Shown piece after piece: positions 35,342 to 43,999 of a DNA stretch of 57,231 bases; position 1 is the first letter of the stretch, and every line of letters begins with the position of its first letter. The stretch is from Lachnospiraceae bacterium. GTDB taxonomy: Bacteria > Bacillota > Clostridia > Lachnospirales > Lachnospiraceae. The position numbers and the translations under genes are program-made. The stretch spans positions 1 to 57,231 of the forward strand of contig CAADTT010000137.1 in NCBI GenBank assembly GCA_900752065.1, read 5' to 3'. A model generated the notes under the pieces. It did not search any database. It saw nothing but the letters and a program-made list of their open reading frames with translations, and was not told the DNA's origin.

Positions 35342-36814
35342 TTATTTAGCTAATTTCTTAAATTCGTCAGCTACGAACTGTACCTGAGTACCAACAATAA
35401 CCTGAACTGCATTCTTGCCAGGTCTTACAACACCTGCAACACCTGCAGATTTGATCTTCTTCTCGTTAACCTTTGTGTAGTCTTTGATCTCAAGACGAAG
35501 TCTTGTGATGCAGTTATCGATAGAAGTCAGGTTGTCTTTGCCGCCAACACCCTCAAGGATGATGCGTGCAACTTCTGTGTAATTGTTGTTTGCCAGAGTA
35601 ACCTTTGTCTCATCCTCGTCGTCATCTTCTCTACCAGGAGTCTTCAGATCCCATTTTGTGATAGCGAAACGGAATACAACGTAGAATACAACAAATGCTG
35701 CGATACCCAGCGGGATGATCAGCCATGTCTTAGCTGCTGCCGGAAGAGATGCTGAGAACAGCAGGTCTGTAGCACCAGCGGAGAAGCAGAATCCTGCACG
35801 GAATCCAAGAGCTACTGTGATAACAGTAAAGATACCGTATAACAGAGAGTAGATCAGGTACAGTGCCGGAGCCAGGAACATGAATCCGAACTCGAACGGC
35901 TCAGTAACACCGCAAAGGAATGCACAAAGTGCTGCGGAACCTACCAGACCGATTGCTACTTTCTTCTTTGTATCCTTTGCACACTGAACCATAGCCAGTG
36001 CTGCACCTGGGATACCGAACATCATACATGGGAAGAATCCAGCCATGTACATACCAACACTCCATGACAGGTTTGCGGATGCCTGTGTATCACCTGCCCA
36101 GTAATGGGAAAGGTCACCAAGACCAATGGTGTCAAACCAGAATACGTTGTTCAGTGCGTGATGCAGACCTGTCGGGATCAACAGACGGTTCAGGAATGCG
36201 TAGATACCAGCACCAACAGCGCCCATACCTGCGATACCCTGACCGATACCAACCAGTGCACCGAAGATCAGCGGCCATACGAACAGCAGAACAACAGATA
36301 CAAGGATAGATACAACACCTGCAACGATTGCTACACAACGCTTGCCGCTGAAGAATGCCAGCCAATCCGGAAGCTTTGTGCCTTTGAATTTGTTGTAGCA
36401 TGTAGAACCAATCACACCTGCAAGGATACCGATGAACGGGTTCTGAATCTTTGAGAATGCGATGAATTTAGATGTACCCTCTTCCAGAGTCATGATTGTT
36501 CCAACTACGCCTGTGCTAAGCAGAGTTGTCATCATCAGCCAGGAAGCCAGAGCTGCAAGAGCTCCGATACCATCGTTGTCATCAGACATACCAAAACCAA
36601 CACCTACTACAAAGAGAATTGCCATGTTGTCGATCAGCGCGCCGCCTGCTTTGATCAGCAGGAAACCGATTGTGTACGCTGCACCTGAGGTAGCACCTTC
36701 CGCACCCATAACAGCAGGTGCCAGAAGATATCCAAGACCCATCAGGATACCGCAGATCGGCAGACAAGCAACTGGAAACATTAATGCTTTACCAAGTTTC
36801 TGCAAAAATTTCAT
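35342..36814 (-). CDS. PTS system EIICB component, glucose/N-acetylglucosamine family
   Basis: The 490-residue membrane permease takes up and phosphorylates a sugar. Residues ~1-390 form the IIC domain with about ten hydrophobic segments and GLHHALNNVFWFD. Residues ~405-490 form the IIB domain with the phospho-cysteine in DNCITRLRL. IIA is encoded separately upstream. Glucose is the likeliest substrate; N-acetylglucosamine, maltose or another glucoside cannot be excluded. It is the last gene of the operon. Confidence 0.92.
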   Translation of the reverse strand: MKFLQKLGKALMFPVACLPICGILMGLGYLLAPAVMGAEGATSGAAYTIGFLLIKAGGALIDNMAILFVVGVGFGMSDDNDGIGALAALASWLMMTTLLSTGVVGTIMTLEEGTSKFIAFSKIQNPFIGILAGVIGSTCYNKFKGTKLPDWLAFFSGKRCVAIVAGVVSILVSVVLLFVWPLIFGALVGIGQGIAGMGAVGAGIYAFLNRLLIPTGLHHALNNVFWFDTIGLGDLSHYWAGDTQASANLSWSVGMYMAGFFPCMMFGIPGAALAMVQCAKDTKKKVAIGLVGSAALCAFLCGVTEPFEFGFMFLAPALYLIYSLLYGIFTVITVALGFRAGFCFSAGATDLLFSASLPAAAKTWLIIPLGIAAFVVFYVVFRFAITKWDLKTPGREDDDEDETKVTLANNNYTEVARIILEGVGGKDNLTSIDNCITRLRLEIKDYTKVNEKKIKSAGVAGVVRPGKNAVQVIVGTQVQFVADEFKKLAK

Positions 36815-36907
36815 TGAACTTTCTCCTTTCCTTATCTTAATCCCTTTTTTCTATTTTAGGGCCTGTAACCGCTCAGGCCATAAAATACTGCTTCATTACT
36901 GTTACTG

Positions 36908-37405
36908 TTATTTTGTAATCTTAATGATCGTATCTCCGGGAGCCACATCGCTTCCCGTCACACCTTCCACTGCTGCATAGTCATCTGTATTGCAGATCAG
37001 CACCGGTGTGATCACATCATATCCGGCTGCTTTCACCTGATCGATATCAAAGCTGATCAGCAGATCTCCGGCCTTCACCTGATCTCCGGCCTTTACATGG
37101 CCTTCATAATATTTTCCTTTCAGCTCCACGGTATCCAATCCTACATGAACCAGAATCTCAGCTCCGTACTCTGTGCTCAGGCTGACCGCATGCTTTGTCT
37201 CAAACAGCATGCCCACCGTGCCATCCACCGGAGCATAGATCTTACCCTCTGACGGAATGACTGCAGCGCCTTTTCCTAAAAGTCCGTCTGCAAATGTAGG
37301 GTCATTTACCTCTGATAATGGAACAGCTTTTCCTTTTGCCGGTGCTCCTACCGTATATGCCTGTTCACTCTTACCTCCAAAGATTCCCTTCAACGATTTA
37401 AACAT
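36908..37405 (-). CDS. PTS EIIA component, glucose type
   Basis: The 165-residue cytosolic phosphocarrier relays phosphate from HPr-His to the IIB domain. The conserved histidines occur in FETKHAVSL and in ILVHVGLDTVEL, the latter being the phosphorylated one. PVDGTV and LISFDIDQVKAAGYDVITPV are typical of EIIA-Glc. A 93-base gap to the permease gene contains a near-match to the GTAAC motif (36865-36879). Confidence 0.93.
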   Translation of the reverse strand: MFKSLKGIFGGKSEQAYTVGAPAKGKAVPLSEVNDPTFADGLLGKGAAVIPSEGKIYAPVDGTVGMLFETKHAVSLSTEYGAEILVHVGLDTVELKGKYYEGHVKAGDQVKAGDLLISFDIDQVKAAGYDVITPVLICNTDDYAAVEGVTGSDVAPGDTIIKITK

Positions 37406-37423
37406 TTGACTCGCCTCCCGTTT

Positions 37424-38275
37424 TTATTCTTGTTTTTCATCATTGACTGATTTTGTCACACGCCGGATATGCACCGCCAGGTACAGAATCTCCTCTTGGG
37501 AGATCGGCGTATGATAAGTGCTGCTGATATAGTCCGCTATCTTCTGTCCGCATTGATATTCCTGCGGATATTTGTTTGCCATCATCTGATGCATCTCTTC
37601 GTCGTCATCCTCCAGCAGTTCCTTTCGGAAAACCCGCTGTGCCAGGAATTTCATATGAGTCACAAACCTCTCATAATGCAGCGAATGCTCATCAAATTCC
37701 ATCTGAAAGTCCTTTTTCACAATAGCGAGCGCATCCTGAATCAGTTTCGCAATATTGGCTGCCCCCGTCATGCTCGTATCATACTCCGCATTCACAATAT
37801 GCAGGGCGATAAATCCCGCCTCGTCCTCCGATAGAGCAATATCCAGAGAATCATTAATCAAAGATACCGCATATTTCCCAATGAGAAATTCTTCATGGTA
37901 AAAGCTCTTAATCTCCCAGAGCAATGCATTCTGCAGGCGGATTCCCTGCCGGTACCTCTCAATCGCAAAATTAATATGATCTGTCAAGGTAACATATATG
38001 CTCTGGTTCAATTTCGTATTCAGGTTTTTTTTGGCATAGGTGATAATGTCATTCGACAATTTAAAGTGCTGAAAAGGAATATTCGACAACAACTCTGTAA
38101 ACTGATTCACCGTCGTTGGATTCTTGATCCGGAATACCTTTTCTATCTTCCTCTCATCAATCACCGTTCCCGCTTTCGCCTGAAAACCGATCCCCTTTCC
38201 CATGATCACGGTTTCTATACCATTCTCATCTCTGGAACAGACAACGTTATTGTTGATCACACTTTCAATTTTCAT
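37424..38275 (-). CDS. licT: BglG/LicT-family transcriptional antiterminator
   Basis: The RNA-binding antiterminator is controlled by PTS phosphorylation. The 283-residue protein has the CAT RNA-binding domain (1-55, INNNVVCSRDENGIETVIMGKGIGF). Two PRD domains follow, with histidines in TDHINFAIERY and FIALHIVNAEYD (PRD1) and in AVHIRRVTKS (PRD2). It should bind the RAT hairpin in its own leader and allow transcription of the operon when sugar is present. The symbol follows family resemblance; GlcT would be an alternative name. Confidence 0.92.
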   Translation of the reverse strand: MKIESVINNNVVCSRDENGIETVIMGKGIGFQAKAGTVIDERKIEKVFRIKNPTTVNQFTELLSNIPFQHFKLSNDIITYAKKNLNTKLNQSIYVTLTDHINFAIERYRQGIRLQNALLWEIKSFYHEEFLIGKYAVSLINDSLDIALSEDEAGFIALHIVNAEYDTSMTGAANIAKLIQDALAIVKKDFQMEFDEHSLHYERFVTHMKFLAQRVFRKELLEDDDEEMHQMMANKYPQEYQCGQKIADYISSTYHTPISQEEILYLAVHIRRVTKSVNDEKQE

Positions 38276-38352
38276 ATTGCTCGCTCCTCTGGAACCGCAT
38301 GAAAAAGTGAAAAAAGGATAGCGTCATGATTTTTCTTCCCCTGTTCTGTAGT

Positions 38353-38410
38353 AAAAAAACCAAACTTCATAAAATAAAATACGAAATACTTCATTTTATA
38401 AAATTTGGTT
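38353..38410 (-). terminator. Leader terminator controlled by the antiterminator
   Basis: AACCAAA (38358-38364) and TTTGGTT (38404-38410) begin long A/T-rich complementary arms, and a T run follows on the minus strand. It overlaps the RAT sequence, so RAT and terminator are mutually exclusive. Confidence 0.8.
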
Positions 38411-38435
38411 TTGCCTGCACAACCAGTAACAATCC
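38407..38435 (-). promoter_or_regulatory. RAT (ribonucleic antiterminator) site for LicT-type protein
   Basis: Read on the minus strand, the 29-base site starts GGATTGTTACTG and ends GCAGGCAAAACC, matching the RAT consensus of SacY/LicT/BglG targets. Confidence 0.85.
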
Positions 38436-38454
38436 GTATCCTAAATTCCTTTTT

Positions 38455-38483
38455 ATCATACCAATATTTTTGCCTAAAGTCAA
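38455..38483 (-). promoter_or_regulatory. Sigma-A promoter of the PTS operon
   Basis: On the minus strand TTGACT (38478-38483), a 17-base spacer and TATGAT (38455-38460) place the start of transcription just before the RAT. Confidence 0.8.
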
Positions 38484-38550
38484 CTTATTTCTTTTAGAAA
38501 TTTTATACATTTTTAATAAAGCAAGACCACCAGATATCCTTCCAATCCCC

Positions 38551-39156
38551 TCACGCTGCGTTTTTTACCCGTTCGATAAACTCCTTTATCTTCATGGGAT
38601 CTTTCCCATTCTCCCCTTCTACTCCGGAGCTGACATCCACCACATCCGGATGAAGAAGCTCTATGGCTTCTTTTACATTTTCGCTGTTCAGGCCGCCTGC
38701 CAGCACCAGCATCCTGCCGCCGCAGTCGAACCCTCTCACAGCCTCCCAGTCAAAAGCTTTTCCCGATCCTGGAACACTGCCGTCCAGCACACAGGCACAG
38801 ATCTGCGGGCTGTCTGCCTCCTCCGGGATCGTCTGCCCATTTATATTGTATGCCCTCCAGACCGGAAGGCGGATCTCTTTCAGGAGTTCCGGTGACAGCT
38901 CCCCATGAATCTGCACTGCCTGAAAATCCATCCGTTCAATCATCCGTATCTGCTCCAGCGTAGGAGATACCACCACAGCCACCTTTTGAATCCTCCGGTC
39001 CAGATAGCGAAGTACATTCCACGCATTCTGTACCGTATTATTTCTTTTGCTTTTTTCGTAAAACATCACAAAGCCTGCATAGTCCGCTCCATATTTGTTC
39101 AGCATCTGCGCTTCCGACGGTTTCGTCAGCCCACAGATTTTTACCTTTGCCTTCAT
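38551..39156 (-). CDS. trpF: Phosphoribosylanthranilate isomerase
   Basis: The enzyme catalyses the third step of tryptophan synthesis from chorismate. The 201-residue barrel has the catalytic Cys in KICGLTKPSEA, the aspartate in VLDGSVPGSGKAFDW, and DVVDVSSGVE at the phosphate site. The start is the ATG at 39156, with GGAGG 7 bases upstream; the longer frame is unsupported. No other trp genes are in the window, so it is a stand-alone copy. A non-tryptophan role is possible. Confidence 0.88.
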   Translation of the reverse strand: MKAKVKICGLTKPSEAQMLNKYGADYAGFVMFYEKSKRNNTVQNAWNVLRYLDRRIQKVAVVVSPTLEQIRMIERMDFQAVQIHGELSPELLKEIRLPVWRAYNINGQTIPEEADSPQICACVLDGSVPGSGKAFDWEAVRGFDCGGRMLVLAGGLNSENVKEAIELLHPDVVDVSSGVEGENGKDPMKIKEFIERVKNAA

Positions 39157-39249
39157 ATCTGCACCTCCGTTCTCTGTTAGAATATCTTTGAGTTTCAAAA
39201 TATCTTTCCTGTCCAATCCTCAAAAAGTCATATCACAAACTTTGTGAGA

Positions 39250-39278
39250 AGTATAAACTAAGTTTCCCAAGATGTCAA
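39250..39278 (-). promoter_or_regulatory. trpF sigma-A promoter
   Basis: On the minus strand TTGACA (39273-39278), a 17-base spacer and TATACT (39250-39255) form a near-consensus promoter. The -35 lies in one arm of a large dyad. Confidence 0.8.
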
Positions 39279-39334
39279 GGTGTAACCGTTCAGCTCAGCG
39301 CACGGATTATGACTGAGCTGTTACTCTTGACATC
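39271..39334. repeat. GTAAC-N-GTTCAG inverted-repeat element, copy C, spanning two divergent -35 boxes
   Basis: The arms begin GATGTCAAG and continue GTAAC-N-G-Y-TCAG on each side, matching at about 20 of 22 positions with a one-base length difference. Each outer end contains the TTGACA of a promoter facing outward. Confidence 0.7.
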
Positions 39335-39355
39335 GCCTGCATTTTGCTGTATAAT
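39327..39355 (+). promoter_or_regulatory. Consensus sigma-A promoter of the aldolase-like gene
   Basis: TTGACA (39327-39332), a 17-base spacer and TATAAT (39350-39355) match the consensus perfectly. Confidence 0.85.
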
Positions 39356-39421
39356 CATGCACATCTGTAATTTAAACTTTTGAAGTTTAACGAGCTAAAG
39401 TGAAAGGGGACAACACGTATT

Positions 39422-40396
39422 ATGAAAGAAATATCAAAACTGATGGATTATCGTCCGGAAATCAAAGTCCTGGATGCAACACTCCGTGACGGAGGACTTG
39501 TCAATGACTTTTATTTTACCGATAAATTTGTCCAGGATCTGTATCTGGCAAATTTAAGGGCCGGCGTAGATTATATGGAGTTCGGCTATAAAGCATCCCG
39601 TGAAATGTTTGATGAATCCAAGTTTGGAAAATGGAAATTCTGCAGGGATGAGGATATCCGTGCTATCGTAGGTGACAATAATACGGATCTGAAAATTTCC
39701 ATCATGGCAGACGTAGGACGCTGCGACTACAAAAAAGACATCATCGACCGCGCAGACAGTCCCATTGATATGATCCGTGTCGCTACCTACATCAATACGA
39801 TTCCGGCAGCTATCGATATGATCGAGGATGCACATGCAAAGGGATACGAGACAACCTGCAATATCATGGCACTCTCCAACACCCAGGAAAAGGACCTGGA
39901 GGTGGCGCTGCATCTTCTGGGTAAAAGTCATGTGGATACGATTTACATCGTAGACAGCTACGGTTCCTTCTGCCCGGAGCAGGTAGCCCGCGTAACCCAG
40001 ATCTTCAAAGGCATTTGCGAGCAGTACGGTAAAGAGATCGGCGTACATGCTCACAATAACCAGCAGCTCGCCTTCGCCAACACCATTGAAGCTGTAGGTG
40101 ACGGCGTAAACTTTCTGGATGCTACCTACAACGGCATGGGAAGAGGCTGCGGAAACTGTATGATGGAATTGCTGCTGGGCTTCCTGAAAAATCCGAAATA
40201 CAATATCTACCCTGTCATCCAGTTTATTGAAAAACACATGACAAAATTAAAAGAAGAAGGTGTGATCTGGGGGTATGATTTCCCGTACATGCTCACAGGC
40301 ATCTTAAACCAGCATCCCCGTTCCGCGATCCAGTTCACAAAGAGCGGGCGTAAGGATTACACAGAGTTTTATAAGGAGCTTCTGGACAGAGACTGA
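39422..40396 (+). CDS. DRE-TIM metallolyase (HMG-CoA lyase/4-hydroxy-2-oxovalerate aldolase-like)
   Basis: The 324-residue TIM-barrel enzyme has the signature LDATLRDGGLVNDF, which holds the metal-binding Asp and catalytic Arg. HAHNN provides two metal-binding histidines. Related enzymes cleave or form C-C bonds on oxo-acids. It lacks the C-terminal DmpG communication domain and is shorter than isopropylmalate synthases, and no partner acetaldehyde dehydrogenase is near. The substrate is therefore unknown. Confidence 0.8.
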   Translation: MKEISKLMDYRPEIKVLDATLRDGGLVNDFYFTDKFVQDLYLANLRAGVDYMEFGYKASREMFDESKFGKWKFCRDEDIRAIVGDNNTDLKISIMADVGRCDYKKDIIDRADSPIDMIRVATYINTIPAAIDMIEDAHAKGYETTCNIMALSNTQEKDLEVALHLLGKSHVDTIYIVDSYGSFCPEQVARVTQIFKGICEQYGKEIGVHAHNNQQLAFANTIEAVGDGVNFLDATYNGMGRGCGNCMMELLLGFLKNPKYNIYPVIQFIEKHMTKLKEEGVIWGYDFPYMLTGILNQHPRSAIQFTKSGRKDYTEFYKELLDRD

Positions 40397-40409
40397 TGCA
40401 GAAAGCACA

Positions 40410-40453
40410 TAAAGCATACAAGCCCCTCAAGATTGAGGGGCTTGTATGCTTTA
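40410..40453. terminator. Bidirectional terminator between the aldolase gene and rarA
   Basis: A perfect stem of about 20 bp (left arm 40410-40430) pairs with its complement ending at 40453 around a loop of a few bases. It overlaps the rarA stop codon. Confidence 0.85.
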
Positions 40454-41767
40454 TTCCTCTCTTACCCATTTCAGATAGTCAGAAATCTCCTTTTCATACC
40501 CGTTTTCACTGGGTTCATAAAACTTTGTATCTCCCAGCTCCTCCGGCAGATACCTCTGCCTTGAAAAATGCTTCGGGAAATCATGGGCATACTCATAGCC
40601 CAGACCATGCCCCAGTTTCGCCGCCCCCTTGTAGTGGGAGTCCTGCAGATGGGACGGTACGGTGGCCTTCTGATGCTTTACCGATTCCATAGCTTCATAG
40701 ATCGCATTCGTGCAGGAGTTGCTCTTCGGTGCTGATGCCACATAGATCGCCGCCTGAGAGAGGATAAGCTGGGATTCCGGCATTCCCACCCGCTCCACAG
40801 CCTGCGCTGCCGCCACCGCCACCTGAAGCGCCTGGGGATCTGCATTTCCCACATCTTCAGAAGCACAGATCATAATACGCCTGGCGATAAAGGTCACGCT
40901 CTCCCCCGCATAAAGCATCCGTGCCAGATAATACACGGCCGCATCCGGATCTGAGCCCCGCATGCTTTTGATAAACGCAGAGATTGTATCGTAATGGCTG
41001 TCCCCGGACTTGTCGTACCGGACCACACGCTTCTGTATGCACTCCGCCGCCACATTCAGCGTAATATGTATCTTTCCATCACTGCTCCTCTCCGTAGTCA
41101 GGATGCCGAGTTCAATGGCATTTAGGGCTGCCCGGGCCTCCCCCCCTGCCACATCCGCCAGAAATTCTTCTGCCTCCCGGTCGATCACCGCATCGTAAGC
41201 TCCCATCCCCCGCTCCCTGTCATAGACTGCACGCTGGATCAGAACCTTGATATCCTGCTTTTCCAGAGGCTTTAATTCAAAAATAACAGACCGTGAGAGC
41301 AGAGCGCCGTTCACCTCAAAATAAGGATTCTCTGTGGTGGCTCCGATCAGGATCAGCGTGCCGTCCTCCACGAAAGGGAGCAGATAGTCCTGCTGCCCCT
41401 TATTAAAGCGGTGAATCTCGTCCACAAACAGGATGGTGCGCTTCCCGTACATGCCCAGGACATTCTTCGCTTCCTTCACCACTTGCTCCATATCTTTTTT
41501 TCCGGCTGCCGTAGCATTAATCTGGGTGAATTCCGCACTGGTGGTATTTGCGATCACCTTTGCAAGCGTCGTCTTCCCCGTTCCCGGAGGACCGTAAAAA
41601 ATAACAGAGCTGATCTTATCCGCCTTGATTGCCCGGTAGAGCAGCTTGTCCTTTCCTATGATATGCTGCTGTCCCACCACTTCATCCAGAGTCTTTGGGC
41701 GCAGCCGTGATGCCAGCGGCGCCTCCGTCTCCATCGTATTGCTTCTCATATAATCAAATAAATCCAT
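40451..41767 (-). CDS. rarA: Replication-associated recombination protein RarA (MgsA)
   Basis: The AAA+ ATPase acts at stalled replication forks and interacts with SSB. The 438-residue protein has Walker A GPPGTGKTT, Walker B LFVDEIHRFNK, sensor 1 GATTENP, and the C-terminal tetramerisation region with GHGLGYEYAHDFPKHF. AGGAGG precedes the ATG. Confidence 0.94.
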   Translation of the reverse strand: MDLFDYMRSNTMETEAPLASRLRPKTLDEVVGQQHIIGKDKLLYRAIKADKISSVIFYGPPGTGKTTLAKVIANTTSAEFTQINATAAGKKDMEQVVKEAKNVLGMYGKRTILFVDEIHRFNKGQQDYLLPFVEDGTLILIGATTENPYFEVNGALLSRSVIFELKPLEKQDIKVLIQRAVYDRERGMGAYDAVIDREAEEFLADVAGGEARAALNAIELGILTTERSSDGKIHITLNVAAECIQKRVVRYDKSGDSHYDTISAFIKSMRGSDPDAAVYYLARMLYAGESVTFIARRIMICASEDVGNADPQALQVAVAAAQAVERVGMPESQLILSQAAIYVASAPKSNSCTNAIYEAMESVKHQKATVPSHLQDSHYKGAAKLGHGLGYEYAHDFPKHFSRQRYLPEELGDTKFYEPSENGYEKEISDYLKWVREE

Positions 41768-41805
41768 GTTTCCTCCTGCGCCGCATGTTCCGCGGCTTCG
41801 TTCTA

Positions 41806-42459
41806 CTATTCCAGTATCAGCTTATCAACTGTGACAAACTCATACCCCTGCTCCTGCAGGGCATCTACGATACGCAGCGCCGCCTCCACGGAGGAGCCGT
41901 AAAAATCATGCAGAAGGATGATGCTGTCCTCCTCTGCCGCATCTAATACCTTCTGCACCACGGTATCTGTATTTTTCGTCGTCCAGTCCAGGGGGTCAAT
42001 CGACCACAGCACTGGAAACATCTCAAATCCGCAGTCCAGCGTTTTATCCCATGCGCCAAAAGGCGGCCGGATATATTCTGTCTTCTTCCCTGTGATCTTC
42101 TCGATCAGGCTGCTGGTTTTCGTGATCTGGGCACATGCCTGTTCCGGGGGCATCCCTGTGATCTTCACATGGTCATAAGTATGATTTCCGATCAGATGCC
42201 CCTCCTCATCCATGCGCCTGATAATATCCTCGTGTCCTTCAATATTCTTTCCCACTACAAAAAATGTGGCCTTTGCCTGACGCTCCTTCAGTCCGTCTAA
42301 AAGCTCCGGCGTATAGACCGGGTGCGGGCCATCGTCAAAGGTCAGCGCCACCCGAGGCTTCACATCTTCTGTTTTTCTGTCAGATGCACGGCTGTGCAGC
42401 AATCCCAGTCCCAAAACCACAAGCACTGTTATAAATATCTGAATGATTCTCCGTCCCAC
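41806..42459 (-). CDS. Membrane-anchored polysaccharide deacetylase (NodB domain)
   Basis: The enzyme removes acetyl groups from an N-acetylated wall sugar. The 217-residue protein has one N-terminal membrane helix (about 5-22). The NodB domain has motifs LTFDDGPHP (catalytic base Asp), NHTYDH (metal histidines), RPPFG, DPLDW and ILLHD, so it should be active. The GTG start at 42459 has a weak ribosome binding site. A spore-cortex or vegetative wall role cannot be told apart from sequence. Confidence 0.9.
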   Translation of the reverse strand: MGRRIIQIFITVLVVLGLGLLHSRASDRKTEDVKPRVALTFDDGPHPVYTPELLDGLKERQAKATFFVVGKNIEGHEDIIRRMDEEGHLIGNHTYDHVKITGMPPEQACAQITKTSSLIEKITGKKTEYIRPPFGAWDKTLDCGFEMFPVLWSIDPLDWTTKNTDTVVQKVLDAAEEDSIILLHDFYGSSVEAALRIVDALQEQGYEFVTVDKLILE

Positions 42460-42515
42460 CGAATCAACCGTCCCAAATAGAATCTCTTCACATTTATACG
42501 CCGGATTTTCCTGTC

Positions 42516-42929
42516 TTATGACCAGGTTTCCTCGTAGAATCTGCCCTTCTCTTTCCTTCCCAGATTCAGGCAGAACACATAAATCACTGCTCCTATGACA
42601 GCAGATTCGTTGGATTTTCCAATATTATATACAAAATAAACCAGGGCTCCATATCCTGCCAGATCGATTCCTGCGAATTTCAGATACTGAACCTTCTTTT
42701 TTGCGGGCATATCCTTCATCTCGTGAAGCAGAACCGGCTCTGCCACATCCATCAGGATCCAGTAAAACACCAGAAACCCCGTCAGGATTCCCAGCGCCAT
42801 TTCCCATTCGATCAGGTTCCTGCTCTGTGCCGCATAGCAGGCCAGGATCACAACGGCCAGTACCGCCAGGGAAACGATACTGATCCTGCTGCGGAGCGCC
42901 TGTCTCTTCTCCCGATTTCTATCCTCCAT
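42516..42929 (-). CDS. Small multi-pass membrane protein
   Basis: The protein of about 137 residues has a basic N-terminus and about four hydrophobic segments (roughly 14-33, 44-62, 85-103 and 109-125). The start is the ATG at 42929, with AGGAGG 8 bases upstream; the longer frame to 43067 is not supported. No family is recognised. It lies upstream of the deacetylase with a short gap and may be cotranscribed. Confidence 0.65.
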   Translation of the reverse strand: MEDRNREKRQALRSRISIVSLAVLAVVILACYAAQSRNLIEWEMALGILTGFLVFYWILMDVAEPVLLHEMKDMPAKKKVQYLKFAGIDLAGYGALVYFVYNIGKSNESAVIGAVIYVFCLNLGRKEKGRFYEETWS

Positions 42930-43157
42930 TTTTCTTTCCTCCTCTGTTATCCCATACCATTTTCCAGATTCCTCTATTATACAAAAACCGCCCGCCGGAT
43001 TCAACCGGAAACATGGAAGAATGCAGTACAAAACCTCTCCCAAAACAGCGCTGACGCGAAAGTTCACATTTCCCCCGTAAAAAAGGTGGCAGGATCTCTC
43101 CGAAAATGATATACTAAAAGCGCACCTTACAGGAACGACAAAGCAAAGGAGTAAGCT

Positions 43158-43835
43158 ATGAGGGAACGGATTTTTAATGCAGATAATAAATTTTTCGGAT
43201 TTATGGGAAAGGTTTCGGACTTGATCATCCTGAACATCCTCTTTGTGGTGTGCAGCCTTCCGGTCGTTACCATAGGCGCCTCCCTTACCGCCATGAACTA
43301 TGTAACGCTGAAAATGATAAAAAACGAGGAATCCTATATTTCACGGAGCTTTTTTAAATCCTTTAAGCAGAATTTCAAACAGGCGACGCCTATCTGGCTG
43401 GTCCTGCTGGCTGCGGCGGTTCTGCTGTTTTTTGACTTCAACATCATCGCACAGGCAGGAAACCAGGGATTTTTCCAGTATATCAGCATCGGCCTTTACT
43501 TCATCCTGCTGCTCTGGGGTATGATTTTTGTGTACGTGTTTCCGCTGCTTGCCAGATTTGAAAACACGGTAAAGAACACCTGCAAAAACGCTCTGAAAAT
43601 GGCGGTCTGCCATTTTCCCTGGACGGTTCTTCTCCTCGCCATCACCTGCGTTCCCATGTTCTTTACCCTCAACTACGGCGCTGTTCTGATGATTGGCCTG
43701 TTCGTCTGGCCCGCGATCGGTTTCGCCCTGACCTCTTTTTTCAATGCGAAGATCCTTACCAGAATCTTTGCCCGGTATATCCCGGAAGAGGAAGAAGAAA
43801 GGGAGTGGACGATGGAAACTCCGGAGGAGCCATGA
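43158..43835 (+). CDS. YesL/DUF624-family membrane protein
   Basis: The 225-residue protein has about five hydrophobic segments and the DUF624 pattern: N-terminal KFFGFMGKVSDLIILNILF, then GASLTAMNYVTLKM and SYISRSFFKSFKQNFKQ. Relatives often neighbour carbohydrate ABC transporters, but none is here. An extended -10 (TATACT at 43110-43115) lies upstream. Confidence 0.85.
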   Translation: MRERIFNADNKFFGFMGKVSDLIILNILFVVCSLPVVTIGASLTAMNYVTLKMIKNEESYISRSFFKSFKQNFKQATPIWLVLLAAAVLLFFDFNIIAQAGNQGFFQYISIGLYFILLLWGMIFVYVFPLLARFENTVKNTCKNALKMAVCHFPWTVLLLAITCVPMFFTLNYGAVLMIGLFVWPAIGFALTSFFNAKILTRIFARYIPEEEEEREWTMETPEEP

Positions 43836-43879
43836 CCCTCCGGACACATCAGGCATAAGAAACATTTCAAAAACAGGAA

Positions 43880-43935
43880 GCGCCGTATATTCCGCACAGA
43901 GGATTTCCCTGTTTCCGGAATATACGGCGCTTTTA
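43880..43935. terminator. Terminator after the DUF624 gene
   Basis: GCGCCGTATATTCCG (43880-43894) pairs perfectly with 43916-43930 (15 bp), followed by TTTT. Confidence 0.8.
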
Positions 43936-43999
43936 TTCCCACAGGCAACGAGCCAGGCAGCCTGCTTTCAGTCATTTGGCGACTGCAGCGGGTCTTTGA

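Noticed and set aside
36865..36879. GTAACCGCTCAGGCC between the PTS IIA and IICB genes
   Set aside because: It resembles one end of the repeat family, but no convincing inverted partner is present nearby, so it is not counted as a copy.
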